Shown one piece after another: positions 33,202 through 41,722 of a DNA stretch of 64,000 nt. The stretch's first letter is position 1; each line of letters opens with the position of its first letter. The stretch comes from JAFGTP01 sp964498725. Lineage in GTDB: Bacteria > Fidelibacterota > UBA2242 > JAFGTP01. The position numbers and the translations under genes are program-made. The stretch is from assembly GCA_964498725.1 (NCBI GenBank), contig CAZCHS010000001.1, forward strand, positions 57,335 to 121,334, written 5' to 3'. The notes beneath the pieces were generated by a model, which saw only the letters and a program-made list of their open reading frames with translations, made no database searches and had not been told where the DNA came from.

Positions 33202-34848
33202 ATGGCTAAAGAAATTAAATATAACCTGGAAGCCCGAACTGATCTAAAAGCCGGTGTTGATAAACTGGCAAATGCAGTCAAAGTAACATTAGGCCCCAAA
33301 GGCCGCAATGTGGTCATCGAAAAAAGTTTTGGCGCACCAACAATTACAAAAGACGGTGTAACTGTTGCTAAAGAAATTGAATTAAAAGATAAAAGAGAAA
33401 ATATCGGCGCGCAGATGGTTAAAGAAGTCGCGTCTAAAACCTCTGACATTGCCGGTGATGGTACCACAACAGCAACTGTGCTGGCTCAGGCAATCATATC
33501 AGAAGGTATCAAAAATGTAACAGCTGGCGCTGATCCTATGGAAATCAAACGGGGAATTGATGCTGCCAAAGAAAATATTGTAAAATCGCTTAACAAACTT
33601 GCCCGTGATGTTTCCAATAAAGAAGAAATTGCTCAGGTCGGTACAATTTCCGCCAATAATGATAAGGTTATCGGCGAACTGATCGCTGACGCAATGGATA
33701 AAGTCGGCAAAGATGGTGTTATCACTGTCGAAGAAGCCAAAGGAACAGAAACCGGACTGAAAGTTGTCGAAGGAATGCAGTTTGACAGAGGTTACTTATC
33801 ACCTTATTTTGTAACTGACTCCGATAATATGGAAACCAATCTGGAAGACCCTTTTATCCTTATTTATGATAAAAAAATCGGTAATATGAAAGACCTGCTG
33901 CCGATTTTGGAAAAAACCTCACAAATGAACAAAGGCTTGTTAATCATTGCTGAAGATGTAGAAGGCGAAGCACTGGCAACATTGGTTGTTAACAAATTGC
34001 GCGGAACATTGAAAGTCGCAGCTGTAAAAGCGCCGGGTTTTGGTGATCGTCGTAAAGAAATGCTGGAAGACATCGCTGTGCTTACCGGCGGTACTGTAAT
34101 TTCGGAAGATCGTGGTTACAAACTGGAAAATGCCACAATCGAACACCTGGGTACTGCTAAAAAAGTAAGAATTGATAAAGACAATACAACTATTGTTGAA
34201 GGCGCTGGTGATTCTGACAATATCAAAGCAAGAGTAAATCAGATCAGAACTCAGATCGAAAATACAACCTCTGACTATGATAAAGAAAAACTTCAGGAAC
34301 GTCTGGCCAAACTGTCAGGTGGTGTCGCTGTTCTGGAAGTTGGCGCTTCCACAGAAGTTGAAATGAAAGAAAAGAAAGCCCGTGTTGAAGATGCATTGCA
34401 CGCCACCCGCGCTGCTGTGGAAGAAGGTATCGTACCCGGTGGTGGAACAGCATTGTTGAGAACTCTGGCAAACCTTGAAAAATTGGATGAAAAAGGTGAT
34501 CGGGCCGTTGGTGTTCGAATCGTGAAACGCGCGATCGAAGAACCACTGCGACAGATTGCCATAAATGCCGGGATGGAACCTTCCATTGTTGCTATGAAAG
34601 TCAAAGAAGGCAAAGGCAACTTTGGGTTTGATGCTTTTGCCGGAGAATACGGTGACCTGGTAGAAAAAGGCATTGTCGATCCGAAAAAAGTAACACGTAT
34701 CGCTGTTGAAAACGCAACCAGTATTGCCGGATTGCTGCTGACGACAGAAGCGGTTATCTCAGACATAGAAGAAGATGACGACAATGGCGGAATGCCGGGC
34801 GGAATGCCGGGTGGAATGCCAGGTGGCGGAATGCCGGGAATGATGTAA
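33202..34848 (+). CDS. groEL: Chaperonin GroEL
   Basis: A 548-residue chaperonin, the family length. Visible blocks are VTLGPKGRNVVIEKSFGAPTI, the ATP-binding AGDGTTTATVLAQ (about 86-98), the SANNDKVIGELIADAMDKVG block, PGFGDRRKEMLEDIAVLTGG and EGIVPGGGTALLR. It ends in a GGM repeat tail (GGMPGGMPGG... to MM), usual for GroEL. It follows groES by 21 nt with a GGAG ribosome site and is followed by a terminator. Confidence 0.99.
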   Translation: MAKEIKYNLEARTDLKAGVDKLANAVKVTLGPKGRNVVIEKSFGAPTITKDGVTVAKEIELKDKRENIGAQMVKEVASKTSDIAGDGTTTATVLAQAIISEGIKNVTAGADPMEIKRGIDAAKENIVKSLNKLARDVSNKEEIAQVGTISANNDKVIGELIADAMDKVGKDGVITVEEAKGTETGLKVVEGMQFDRGYLSPYFVTDSDNMETNLEDPFILIYDKKIGNMKDLLPILEKTSQMNKGLLIIAEDVEGEALATLVVNKLRGTLKVAAVKAPGFGDRRKEMLEDIAVLTGGTVISEDRGYKLENATIEHLGTAKKVRIDKDNTTIVEGAGDSDNIKARVNQIRTQIENTTSDYDKEKLQERLAKLSGGVAVLEVGASTEVEMKEKKARVEDALHATRAAVEEGIVPGGGTALLRTLANLEKLDEKGDRAVGVRIVKRAIEEPLRQIAINAGMEPSIVAMKVKEGKGNFGFDAFAGEYGDLVEKGIVDPKKVTRIAVENATSIAGLLLTTEAVISDIEEDDDNGGMPGGMPGGMPGGGMPGMM

Positions 34849-34870
34849 AATCAAATTCAATAAGATAAAC

Positions 34871-34898
34871 CAAAGCCCCGATCATTTTCGGGGCTTTG
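34871..34898 (+). terminator. Terminator after groEL
   Basis: An 11-bp perfect stem (CAAAGCCCCGA with TCGGGGCTTTG) and a six-base loop lie 22 nt after the groEL stop. The following sequence is only moderately T-rich. Confidence 0.8.
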
Positions 34899-34981
34899 TC
34901 ATATTAAACCCTTTTTCACTGATTCTTCAACTTGATTATAATCTCTCATTAAGGTAAATTATCTGAAAATTGAAAGATAAG

Positions 34982-35356
34982 ATGGGAACAATTAGAATTA
35001 AAAATATGGTCTTTTACGGATACCATGGAACTGCGGACGAAGAAAAAGAACTGGGTGGAAAATTTGAAGTGGATCTGGAACTGAAAACCGACCTTCAACA
35101 GGCAATAAAATCCGATAGTATTCATGATACGATCAATTATGTTGAAATCTATAAGTTGGTCGAAAAAATTGTTACGAAATCTAAATATCACCTGATAGAA
35201 TCATTGGCCGGCAATATTGTTCACAAAATATTTGAAAATTATAAACTTTCAGAAGTCACCATTCGGCTGCGAAAACCCAATGTCCCCTTACATGGTGTAG
35301 TTGATACAGTAGAAGTAGAAATTAACCGAACAAAAGAGGAGTTCGAAAAAGTATAA
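34982..35356 (+). CDS. folB: Dihydroneopterin aldolase
   Basis: FolB converts 7,8-dihydroneopterin to 6-hydroxymethyl-7,8-dihydropterin in folate synthesis. The 124-residue protein (from ATG 34982) has IRIKNMVFYGYHGTADEEKELGG, the HGxxxEE region of the family, DTINYVEIYKLV and the C-terminal VRKPNVPLHGVVDTVEVEI-like strand (read here as LRKPNVPL). A TTG at 34970 in the same frame would add four residues and is less likely. Its stop and the folK ATG share one base (TAATG). Confidence 0.95.
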   Translation: MGTIRIKNMVFYGYHGTADEEKELGGKFEVDLELKTDLQQAIKSDSIHDTINYVEIYKLVEKIVTKSKYHLIESLAGNIVHKIFENYKLSEVTIRLRKPNVPLHGVVDTVEVEINRTKEEFEKV

Positions 35357-35871
35357 TGGCAAAAGTTTATATCGGCCTGGGCTCAAATATTGGTGACCGG
35401 CTGGAAAATATAAAAAAAGCGCTTTCACAATTAACCCGTCTGGCCAAAACGGAACTTATTGGTATATCTTCGGTTTATGAATCGGATCCAAAGTACAAAG
35501 AAGACCAACGCAAATTTTTTAACGCGGTGGCTGAAATCAACACGGAACTGGATCCCATCCTGCTGCTGCTGGAACTTAAAAATATCGAAGAGCAAATGGG
35601 ACGGAATTTTGACACCGGGCGAAACGGACCGCGATTGATCGACCTGGACATTGAATTTTATGATAACCTGGTGATGAAAACAGAAAATCTTGAAATTCCA
35701 CATCCCAGGATTCAGGAAAGGTTATTTGTTTTAAAACCAATGGTACAGTTAAACAAGAATTATAAATGCAGCAAAACCGGAAAAACCGTTAATGCACTGC
35801 TGCAGGAATGTATCGATAAAAGTAATGTTGAAAAAGTGGATGAATTAAACATTGCAAGCTTGAAAAGTTAA
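35356..35871 (+). CDS. folK: 2-amino-4-hydroxy-6-hydroxymethyldihydropteridine pyrophosphokinase
   Basis: HPPK adds pyrophosphate from ATP to the pterin product of FolB. The 171-residue protein opens YIGLGSNIGDRLENI, has RKFFNAVAEI in the middle and the metal/ATP motif GPRLIDLDIEFYDN (about 95-108), matching the family RxxDLDIL signature, then EIPHPRIQERLFVLKPM. It is coupled to folB and followed 15 nt later by the deoxynucleoside kinase gene. Confidence 0.96.
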   Translation: MAKVYIGLGSNIGDRLENIKKALSQLTRLAKTELIGISSVYESDPKYKEDQRKFFNAVAEINTELDPILLLLELKNIEEQMGRNFDTGRNGPRLIDLDIEFYDNLVMKTENLEIPHPRIQERLFVLKPMVQLNKNYKCSKTGKTVNALLQECIDKSNVEKVDELNIASLKS

Positions 35872-35886
35872 GAAAATGGAGACTTG

Positions 35887-36537
35887 ATGAAGAATTTATA
35901 CTATATCGCTATTGAAGGTGTTATCGGGGCCGGAAAAACCAGCTTTGCCAAATTATTGTCCCAGCGATTAAAAGCGAAATTAATTCTGGAAAAATTCGAA
36001 GAGAATCCATTTCTTGGCGATTTTTACGAAGATCCCGACCGGTATGCGTTTCAGGCTCAGATGTTTTTTTTGCTAAGCCGGTATAAACAGCAACTGGAAC
36101 TGAAGCAGGTGGACCTTTTTCACAATATGTTGATCAGTGATTATATGTTTGAGAAAGACCGCCTCTTTGCGAATCTGAATCTCAGTGACAAAGAATTAGG
36201 ACTATATGACAAAATTGCATCCCTGCTGGAGAAGGAATTGACAAAACCGGACCTGATCGTCTATTTACAAGCCAATACGGAAAGATTGCTGAGCAATATT
36301 GCTAAACGGGGACGGGATTACGAGCGTGATATCTCAGATGAATATATCGAATCTTTAAACCAGATTTATAATGAATATTTTTTTCGCTACAATCGAACGC
36401 CATTGATCATCATCAATACCAATGAAATTGACTTTGTGAACAATAAGAAGGATTTCGATGAACTGATCAATGTCATTCGTCAACCAATCAGCGGAACGGT
36501 TTATTATAATCCTGAAGGTCAAAAGGATAAAAAATGA
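35887..36537 (+). CDS. Deoxynucleoside kinase
   Basis: The enzyme phosphorylates deoxynucleosides with ATP. The 216-residue protein has P-loop GVIGAGKTS (11-19), SDYMFEKDRLFA in place of the family E/DRS region, and the lid region KRGRDYERDIS near 140-150. The ATG at 35887 follows a GGAG site; a TTG one codon upstream is less likely. Linkage to folK is frequent in the FCB group, where the two domains are also found fused. Specificity (dA/dG or broader) is not determined by eye. Confidence 0.88.
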   Translation: MKNLYYIAIEGVIGAGKTSFAKLLSQRLKAKLILEKFEENPFLGDFYEDPDRYAFQAQMFFLLSRYKQQLELKQVDLFHNMLISDYMFEKDRLFANLNLSDKELGLYDKIASLLEKELTKPDLIVYLQANTERLLSNIAKRGRDYERDISDEYIESLNQIYNEYFFRYNRTPLIIINTNEIDFVNNKKDFDELINVIRQPISGTVYYNPEGQKDKK

Positions 36538-36737
36538 TACGATTTTTACAAATAATATTGTTGGTATTTCTATTTCGTTACTTATGGCGGATGATCAAAA
36601 AATATTGGCCATCTATCACAGATGTAAACCAAAAACCACAATCCAATGAGGTTAACCAATCCAAATTGAAAATAGATAAATCCAATATTGAAGATGTGGA
36701 ATTTACCGAATTAGATGAGGAGGAAGATAAAAAATAA
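36534..36737 (+). CDS. Small membrane protein, unknown function (DUF4834-like)
   Basis: A 67-residue protein with one N-terminal membrane helix (about 4-20, IRFLQIILLVFLFRYLWRM) followed by a basic then strongly acidic tail ending DEEEDKK. It overlaps the kinase stop by 4 nt, so it is operonic. Small proteins of this shape recur near the folate/kinase pair in FCB genomes, but no function is known. Confidence 0.6.
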   Translation: MIRFLQIILLVFLFRYLWRMIKKYWPSITDVNQKPQSNEVNQSKLKIDKSNIEDVEFTELDEEEDKK

Positions 36738-36754
36738 GCTTACCGGATAAGCTT
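36736..36754. terminator. Small bidirectional stem-loop between convergent genes
   Basis: A 7-bp stem (AAGCTTA / TAAGCTT) with a five-base loop is flanked by AAAAAA at 36729-36734 and TTTTT at 36761-36765. It overlaps the stop of the dihydrouridine synthase gene. The T-tract is 6 nt from the stem, so termination is plausible in both directions. Confidence 0.5.
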
Positions 36755-37696
36755 GTGTAATTTTTCTTTGGCAATCTCAACCGATTGTGCGGTCACCAAT
36801 TCCCGTCTGATCTTAGCCGCTCCTTCAAATCCCTTAAAATAGCCCCCGTAAAACTTGCGCATAATTTTATTGGCCCTGTCCGCCCCGCGATGCTCAATTT
36901 CTAAATCCAGATGTTTGATACAGAGTTCCACTTTGTCCCTGAAACCCGATTCGATGAGTTTTTCCCCCTTCAGATAATTATTAATATTCCGGATCAACCA
37001 GGGATTTCCAATGGTGCCGCGACCCACCATGACAGCGTCGCATCCGGTTTCCTTGAGCATTTTTCCGGCATCCTGAGGGGTTAGAATATCACCGTTTCCA
37101 ATTACCGGAATACTGACGGACTCTTTGATGTCCCGTATAAATTCCGGTCTAATCCTGTTTCCGTAGCCGTCACTGGCAGTTCGCGCATGTACGGTAATGG
37201 CTTCCGCGCCATTGTACTCCAGAATTTTTGCCACATCATGGGCGACGTAGTGGTCGTGGTCCCAGCCGATGCGGATTTTTCCTGTTACCGGCGTCCGGAC
37301 TGCAGCCACCACTTGTTTGACTATCTTTTCCAGCAAATTCAGATCTTTGAGCAGGGCTGAACCGGCATTTTTTTTAACAACCTTGCGTACTGAGCAACCC
37401 ATATTGATATCGATGATATCAGGGTGAAATTTTTCTTCGATATAGCGAGCCGAGTCGGCCATGGCAGAGGGATTGTGTCCAAATATCTGGATTCCAAAAG
37501 GACGCTCCCGCTCATCATTGATGAGGTAAAATTCAGTTTTTTCGGACTTGCGCACCAGACCTTCGGAACTGACAAATTCCGAGTAGACGATTCCGGCTCC
37601 CATTTCTTTGCATATTAACCGAAAAGGAAGATCGGTATATCCAGCCATTGGCGCTAAAAACACTTGAGATTTTATGTTTAATTCTCTAATTTTCAC
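36740..37696 (-). CDS. dus: tRNA-dihydrouridine synthase (DusB-like)
   Basis: Dus enzymes reduce uridine to dihydrouridine in the tRNA D-loop using FMN and NADPH. The 318-residue protein starts with VFLAPMAGYTDLPFR, has the catalytic cysteine in DIDINMGCSVRKVVKKNAGSAL-like sequence (Cys100), GKIRIGW, ITVHARTASDGY, PVIGNGDI and MVGRGTIGNPW, all FMN-site blocks. DusB similarity is strongest by order and length. It converges on the small membrane protein gene with 2 nt between stops. Confidence 0.94.
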   Translation of the reverse strand: MKIRELNIKSQVFLAPMAGYTDLPFRLICKEMGAGIVYSEFVSSEGLVRKSEKTEFYLINDERERPFGIQIFGHNPSAMADSARYIEEKFHPDIIDINMGCSVRKVVKKNAGSALLKDLNLLEKIVKQVVAAVRTPVTGKIRIGWDHDHYVAHDVAKILEYNGAEAITVHARTASDGYGNRIRPEFIRDIKESVSIPVIGNGDILTPQDAGKMLKETGCDAVMVGRGTIGNPWLIRNINNYLKGEKLIESGFRDKVELCIKHLDLEIEHRGADRANKIMRKFYGGYFKGFEGAAKIRRELVTAQSVEIAKEKLHKLIR

Positions 37697-37776
37697 GCCG
37701 AAATATAGAAGTTTATTTGGTTGATTTCAATTTTTTATTATGCAATCAAAGTTTTTTTTTATAAATTTGGTGCCCA

Positions 37777-37804
37777 TTGACATAATTATAGTTTTTGATA
37801 ATAA
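37777..37804 (+). promoter_or_regulatory. Sigma70-type promoter upstream of rpmB
   Basis: A consensus TTGACA (37777-37782) and TAATAA (37799-37804) are separated by 16 nt, about 45 nt upstream of the rpmB start. It is the only strong promoter match in the 153-bp gap. Confidence 0.55.
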
Positions 37805-37849
37805 GTAAATTAAAGAATAAAATGCAAGGATATTTAAGGAGTTGGTAAA

Positions 37850-38041
37850 ATGGCTAAAGCATGTGACAAATGCGGAAAAAAAGCAATGAGTGGAAATAAT
37901 GTATCGCACTCAAATAAAAAAACAAGACGTACGTTTAAAGTAAATCTTCACAGTTTACGGGTGGTGAAAGACGGTACTACCAAAAGAGTTAAGTATTGTT
38001 CTTCTTGTATGAAAAAAGGTGAATTCGTAAAAGCCATATAA
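37850..38041 (+). CDS. rpmB: 50S ribosomal protein L28
   Basis: A 63-residue L28 of the zinc-ribbon type: CDKC (Cys5, Cys8) and CSSC (Cys50, Cys53) can bind zinc. The conserved SGNNVSHSNKKTRRTFKVN-like region follows the first pair. AAGGAG is placed 8 nt before the ATG. It stands alone with its own promoter and terminator, without rpmG, which often neighbours it. Confidence 0.97.
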   Translation: MAKACDKCGKKAMSGNNVSHSNKKTRRTFKVNLHSLRVVKDGTTKRVKYCSSCMKKGEFVKAI

Positions 38042-38067
38042 TTAATTGTTTTTACAACCTGAAAATT

Positions 38068-38102
38068 AAAAAAACCGCCGGTATCAGACCAGCGGTTTTT
38101 TT
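38068..38102. terminator. Bidirectional intrinsic terminator between rpmB and ftsZ
   Basis: A stem of AAAAAAACCGC with GCGGTTTTTTT (11 bp) continues, after one C/A mismatch, with GGT/ACC around a five-base ATCAG loop. The T-run on one strand and the A-run on the other allow termination of both rpmB (+) and ftsZ (-). Confidence 0.9.
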
Positions 38103-38122
38103 ATTACGGAGTTTAGAAAGGT

Positions 38123-39646
38123 TTATTTGAGATTTTTTCTCAAAAAGGCCGGAAAGAGGTCAACCTGTTCTAATTCTCTTTTGACCTTGCGTTGTGGTTT
38201 TTTCGGTTTCGGCTGAGACCGGCTTATTTCATTTTTTAATCGTTTATCAACGATATCATCAGTCTCCTTACTATTATCATCTTCTGAAGTGTTTTTTTCA
38301 TGTTTTGGACGGGAGTCTACGGTTTTGATCGTTAATTCCCGCTTTTTTGTGTGAAAAAATTCCTCTTCATCATTATCTAATTCACTGATGTTGCTCAGAG
38401 AGAATTTCAGGTCATTTTTCTCTTCTTTTTCTATTTCCGGCACAGGCTCACTATTTTCCTCTTCATTGGCAATATCCTGTGTGATTTTGATAGTTTTGCT
38501 GCCATTCTCAACTGTCAGGGGTTCATTTTCTTCTTTTTCATCGGTTGTTTCCAATGCTGCCGGTGTTTTCTTTGTCTCGGTTTTATCTTCATCATCTGCA
38601 TTGTATATTGGTGAAACATTTTTTTCCGGACTTTGATCCTGTTTCTTTTCCACCACTAATTCCAGCTCGTCATCACTGTCTTTATCGCCATTGGGAAATC
38701 CGGTGGCAATGACTGTGATCACGATTTCATTTTCAAACCGTTTGTCTTCCACTGCTCCCACGATGATATCCGCATCAGTACCCGCTTCATTGGTAATGAT
38801 CTTACAGGCTTCATCATATTCCAATAAAGAAAGGTCTTTGCCGCCGGAAATATTGATCAGAATACCCGAGGCGCCGCAAATACTTCGATTATCCAGTAAC
38901 GGACTGGAAATCGCCAGTTGAGCGGCCATACTGGCGCGGGATTCTCCGGTTGCCACGCCGGTTCCCATGATCGCGTCGCCTTTGTCTTTCATTATGGATT
39001 CTATATCGGCAAAGTCAAGGTTCATCAGCCCCTGGTTATTGATCAGGTCGGAAATACCTTTCGTGGCCTGGTAGAGTATGGAATCAGCCGTGCGAAAGGC
39101 TTCCCGCAATCCTGTGCTGCGGTCTACAATTTTTATGAGTTTCTGATTGGGGATAACAATCAGGGTGTCAACATTCTTTTTTAATTCCGTGACACCTTCT
39201 TCAGCCCTGTCACGGCGCTTTTTACCTTCAAAATCAAAAGGCATGGTTACCACAGCAACAGTCAAACAGTCATTGTCTTTGGCAATTTTAGCAATTTTCG
39301 GAGCCGCGCCAGTACCTGTTCCGCCACCCATTCCGGCGGTGATGAATACCATGTCGGCATCCTTTACCGCATTGACGATGGCCGGCTCATTTTCTTTGGC
39401 GGCATCTTCGCCAACCTTATTTTTTCCACCGGCACCAAGCCCGCGCGTTAATTGTTTTCCGATCTGAATTTTCGTTTTGGCCTTGCTGTCTTCCAGGTCC
39501 TGCGCATCGGTGTTCACAGAAATGAAATCCACGCCATCAATTCCTGATTCGATCATCCGGTTGACGGCATTTCCACCGCCACCACCGACACCGATAACTT
39601 TTATTTTTGCCCGTTGATCAAGGGTTTCGTCGAATTCAAATTTCAT
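38123..39646 (-). CDS. ftsZ: Cell division protein FtsZ with long C-terminal linker
   Basis: FtsZ polymerises into the division ring. The GTPase core has GVGGGGGNAVNRMIESG near residue 21, the T4 loop GMGGGTGTGAAPKIA near 108, and NLDFADIESIM in the T7 region. After residue ~315 there is a long, charged, E/K/D-rich linker (about 170 residues) before the C-terminal peptide VDLFPAFLRKN, which matches the FtsA-binding IPAFLRR-type tail. The 507-residue length is clearly above the usual ~380. GGAGG lies before the ATG. Confidence 0.98.
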   Translation of the reverse strand: MKFEFDETLDQRAKIKVIGVGGGGGNAVNRMIESGIDGVDFISVNTDAQDLEDSKAKTKIQIGKQLTRGLGAGGKNKVGEDAAKENEPAIVNAVKDADMVFITAGMGGGTGTGAAPKIAKIAKDNDCLTVAVVTMPFDFEGKKRRDRAEEGVTELKKNVDTLIVIPNQKLIKIVDRSTGLREAFRTADSILYQATKGISDLINNQGLMNLDFADIESIMKDKGDAIMGTGVATGESRASMAAQLAISSPLLDNRSICGASGILINISGGKDLSLLEYDEACKIITNEAGTDADIIVGAVEDKRFENEIVITVIATGFPNGDKDSDDELELVVEKKQDQSPEKNVSPIYNADDEDKTETKKTPAALETTDEKEENEPLTVENGSKTIKITQDIANEEENSEPVPEIEKEEKNDLKFSLSNISELDNDEEEFFHTKKRELTIKTVDSRPKHEKNTSEDDNSKETDDIVDKRLKNEISRSQPKPKKPQRKVKRELEQVDLFPAFLRKNLK

Positions 39647-39663
39647 GTTTCCTCCGTTATAAA

Positions 39664-40935
39664 CTAAAATTTATCAATTAGCTTTTTAAATTTTTCCCAA
39701 AGATTAGCTGACTTCTTAAATTTTTTATAAATACTGTCGCCCTTTTGTTCGGCAGCAAATTTCAGCAGGCCGATCAGGGCTGTATATTCCGGCGACGTCA
39801 GTTTTTTCATATTCTGCCCGGTAAATCCCACGGGTACGCCGATTCGGGTGAGATTAGGTGACAGGGGAGAAGATGAGAATATTTCATCGGCTACCGTATC
39901 AAACCCGCGAAAGAGCGATGTACCGCCGCAAATACAGACGACGGGTTCAAGGTTTTTGGTGATATCGGAATTAAGGATTTCTTTTTGCGTCTCCTTAAGT
40001 ATCTCTTCCAGCCGCGCATTAATATATTTTGCCAGTTGTGTATTGGTCAGTTCCAGCGGCTTACGGCCTCTCATGCCTTCGATGGTATAAGTCTCCACGG
40101 TCTCGATAACCTCATCGGTTGCATAACCATAGTCCTTTTTGATCTTTTCTGCATTTTCCATGGGTATTCCGGTTAGAAAGGCGATGTCGTTTGTGACCAT
40201 ATCCCCGGCCAGATTCATGGTTCCTGTATAATAAACAGCATTGTTAAAATAAACGATTATGTCAGTAACACCGGCGCCAATATCGATTAAAATTACACCG
40301 CGTTTTTTTTCCGCCGGATCAAGGGCGCCGTAAGCCGAAGCCAGTGCCTGTAATACCAGGCCATTGACTGTAATACCCGCTTTTTCCATGCATGTGGTGA
40401 TATTTTCAACGGCACTTAGTTCATAGGTGGTCAGGTGCGCATTGACTTGTAATCGTCTTCCGCTGAGCCCTTCCGGCCGGGTAATTCCGGAACGGCCATC
40501 GATCACGTATTCGATAGGAAAAAGATGCAAAATTTCACGATCAGATGTCAGGCCGTATCCGCGCGTGTGCTCAATAACCCGGCGGACATCTTCGTGAGTG
40601 ATTTTATCCGGTTCGCCCAGACCGGGAGTATGCTCTTTTGAAATTGATATGCGCCCGGTTGTATTGATTCCGGTTATATGATCACCACTGACGCTGACAT
40701 AACAGTTTTCAACGGTGGTATCAGTGGATTTTTCCAATTTTTGTTTGGCTTGCCGAATAACACGGGTGACGGCTTCAATATCGACAATCATGCCGTTTTT
40801 AATTCCCTGGGAGGGTAGCTTAACAGATCCTTTTATCATAGGAATTTTAGAATTCTCATCAATATCGGCGATGGCCATTTTTATACTGGACGATCCAAGA
40901 TCAAGTGCTGTTACTCTTCTTGCTGCAATTTTCAT
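39664..40935 (-). CDS. ftsA: Cell division protein FtsA
   Basis: An actin-fold membrane tether for FtsZ, 423 residues. ALDLGSSSIKMAIAD (15-29) is the first phosphate loop, the 1C-domain SFS/SHS2 region includes YVSVSGDHITGINTTGRI, the second loop reads LIDIGAGVTDIIVY and the adenosine site is VCICGGTSLFRG. The C-terminal FKKSANLWEKFKKLIDKF is the amphipathic membrane-targeting helix. It lies 17 nt upstream of ftsZ and 13 nt downstream of ftsQ. Confidence 0.97.
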   Translation of the reverse strand: MKIAARRVTALDLGSSSIKMAIADIDENSKIPMIKGSVKLPSQGIKNGMIVDIEAVTRVIRQAKQKLEKSTDTTVENCYVSVSGDHITGINTTGRISISKEHTPGLGEPDKITHEDVRRVIEHTRGYGLTSDREILHLFPIEYVIDGRSGITRPEGLSGRRLQVNAHLTTYELSAVENITTCMEKAGITVNGLVLQALASAYGALDPAEKKRGVILIDIGAGVTDIIVYFNNAVYYTGTMNLAGDMVTNDIAFLTGIPMENAEKIKKDYGYATDEVIETVETYTIEGMRGRKPLELTNTQLAKYINARLEEILKETQKEILNSDITKNLEPVVCICGGTSLFRGFDTVADEIFSSSPLSPNLTRIGVPVGFTGQNMKKLTSPEYTALIGLLKFAAEQKGDSIYKKFKKSANLWEKFKKLIDKF

Positions 40936-40948
40936 AACTGTCCTATAT

Positions 40949-41722
40949 TTACTTTACTACGACTTGCCTGTTCCAGCGCAAATCAATATACCTGTAATCG
41001 CTTAGCCGTTTTTTTCCGGTCAATACTTGCTGGAATTCGGCTAAGGTATACATTTTTTTATCAAAATTTTTATTACCGAAATAAATTGGGTTCCCGGTGT
41101 CTTTGTTAAACAGAATCAATTCTTTTGTATTGAGATTATAGCGAATTTCCGAGATAACATTGTAAAGGGATCTGGATATGACATAGGTGTCAATCATCAA
41201 TTCTGTAATTTTGTTGATTTCCGGTGATTCCAGATTTTCTCCTGGAATTACTTTATATGTGGAATCCGATGCTATGGTAATTACCGGCAGTTGATTGCGG
41301 ATAACTTTATCAGGCACGGGAAGTACAATACCTTCTTTGTCGATTAACAGTAAATTGCCGGTGTTCAGATAGGCGATTGGCATTCGCTCCTTGATATTGA
41401 TTGTCAATTTGTTGGGGTAACGCTTGCTGACAATAGCGGCTTTCACATAAGGATGGGTCTCCAGGTTTGTGCGAATTTGCTTACAATCAGTGGTGAGCAC
41501 GTTCATTTCCTTATGAATATTGCCGGTTTTGATGATACGGTCACTGGCCACCAGGTAATTGCCATTAATACTGGCAGAATCCAGTGCGAAAAAATTCCGG
41601 TAATGACACCAGTCCGTGGACCAGTTAAAAAACAGGGCAAAAACCAACAGAAAAAAGAGCATATACCCCAGGCTTTTATAAATAGTAAAATGATTTTTAA
41701 TATGGTCTAACTGTTTTTTCAC
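40949..41722 (-). CDS. ftsQ: Cell division protein FtsQ/DivIB
   Basis: A bitopic divisome protein, 257 residues, with one membrane helix (about 17-36, LGYMLFFLLVFALFF), a POTRA-like region ending VKAAIVSKRYPNKLTINIKERMPIAYL (about 93-119) and a C-terminal beta-domain ending DYRYIDLRWNRQVVVK, the FtsQ terminal pattern. The start is a GTG that overlaps the murC stop (GTGA); no ATG exists before residue 22. Position murC-ftsQ-ftsA agrees. Confidence 0.9.
   Translation of the reverse strand: MKKQLDHIKNHFTIYKSLGYMLFFLLVFALFFNWSTDWCHYRNFFALDSASINGNYLVASDRIIKTGNIHKEMNVLTTDCKQIRTNLETHPYVKAAIVSKRYPNKLTINIKERMPIAYLNTGNLLLIDKEGIVLPVPDKVIRNQLPVITIASDSTYKVIPGENLESPEINKITELMIDTYVISRSLYNVISEIRYNLNTKELILFNKDTGNPIYFGNKNFDKKMYTLAEFQQVLTGKKRLSDYRYIDLRWNRQVVVK

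Noticed and set aside
34244..34784. Antisense open frames across groEL
   Set aside because: Shadows of groEL codon bias, with low-complexity serine-rich translations.
34789..34845. Tandem repeat in DNA (GGAATGCCGGGCG type units)
   Set aside because: It is the coding sequence of the normal GGM tail of GroEL, not a separate repeat element.
38388..39467. Several + strand open frames over ftsZ
   Set aside because: They are antisense shadows of a fully conserved FtsZ and contain no recognisable motif.
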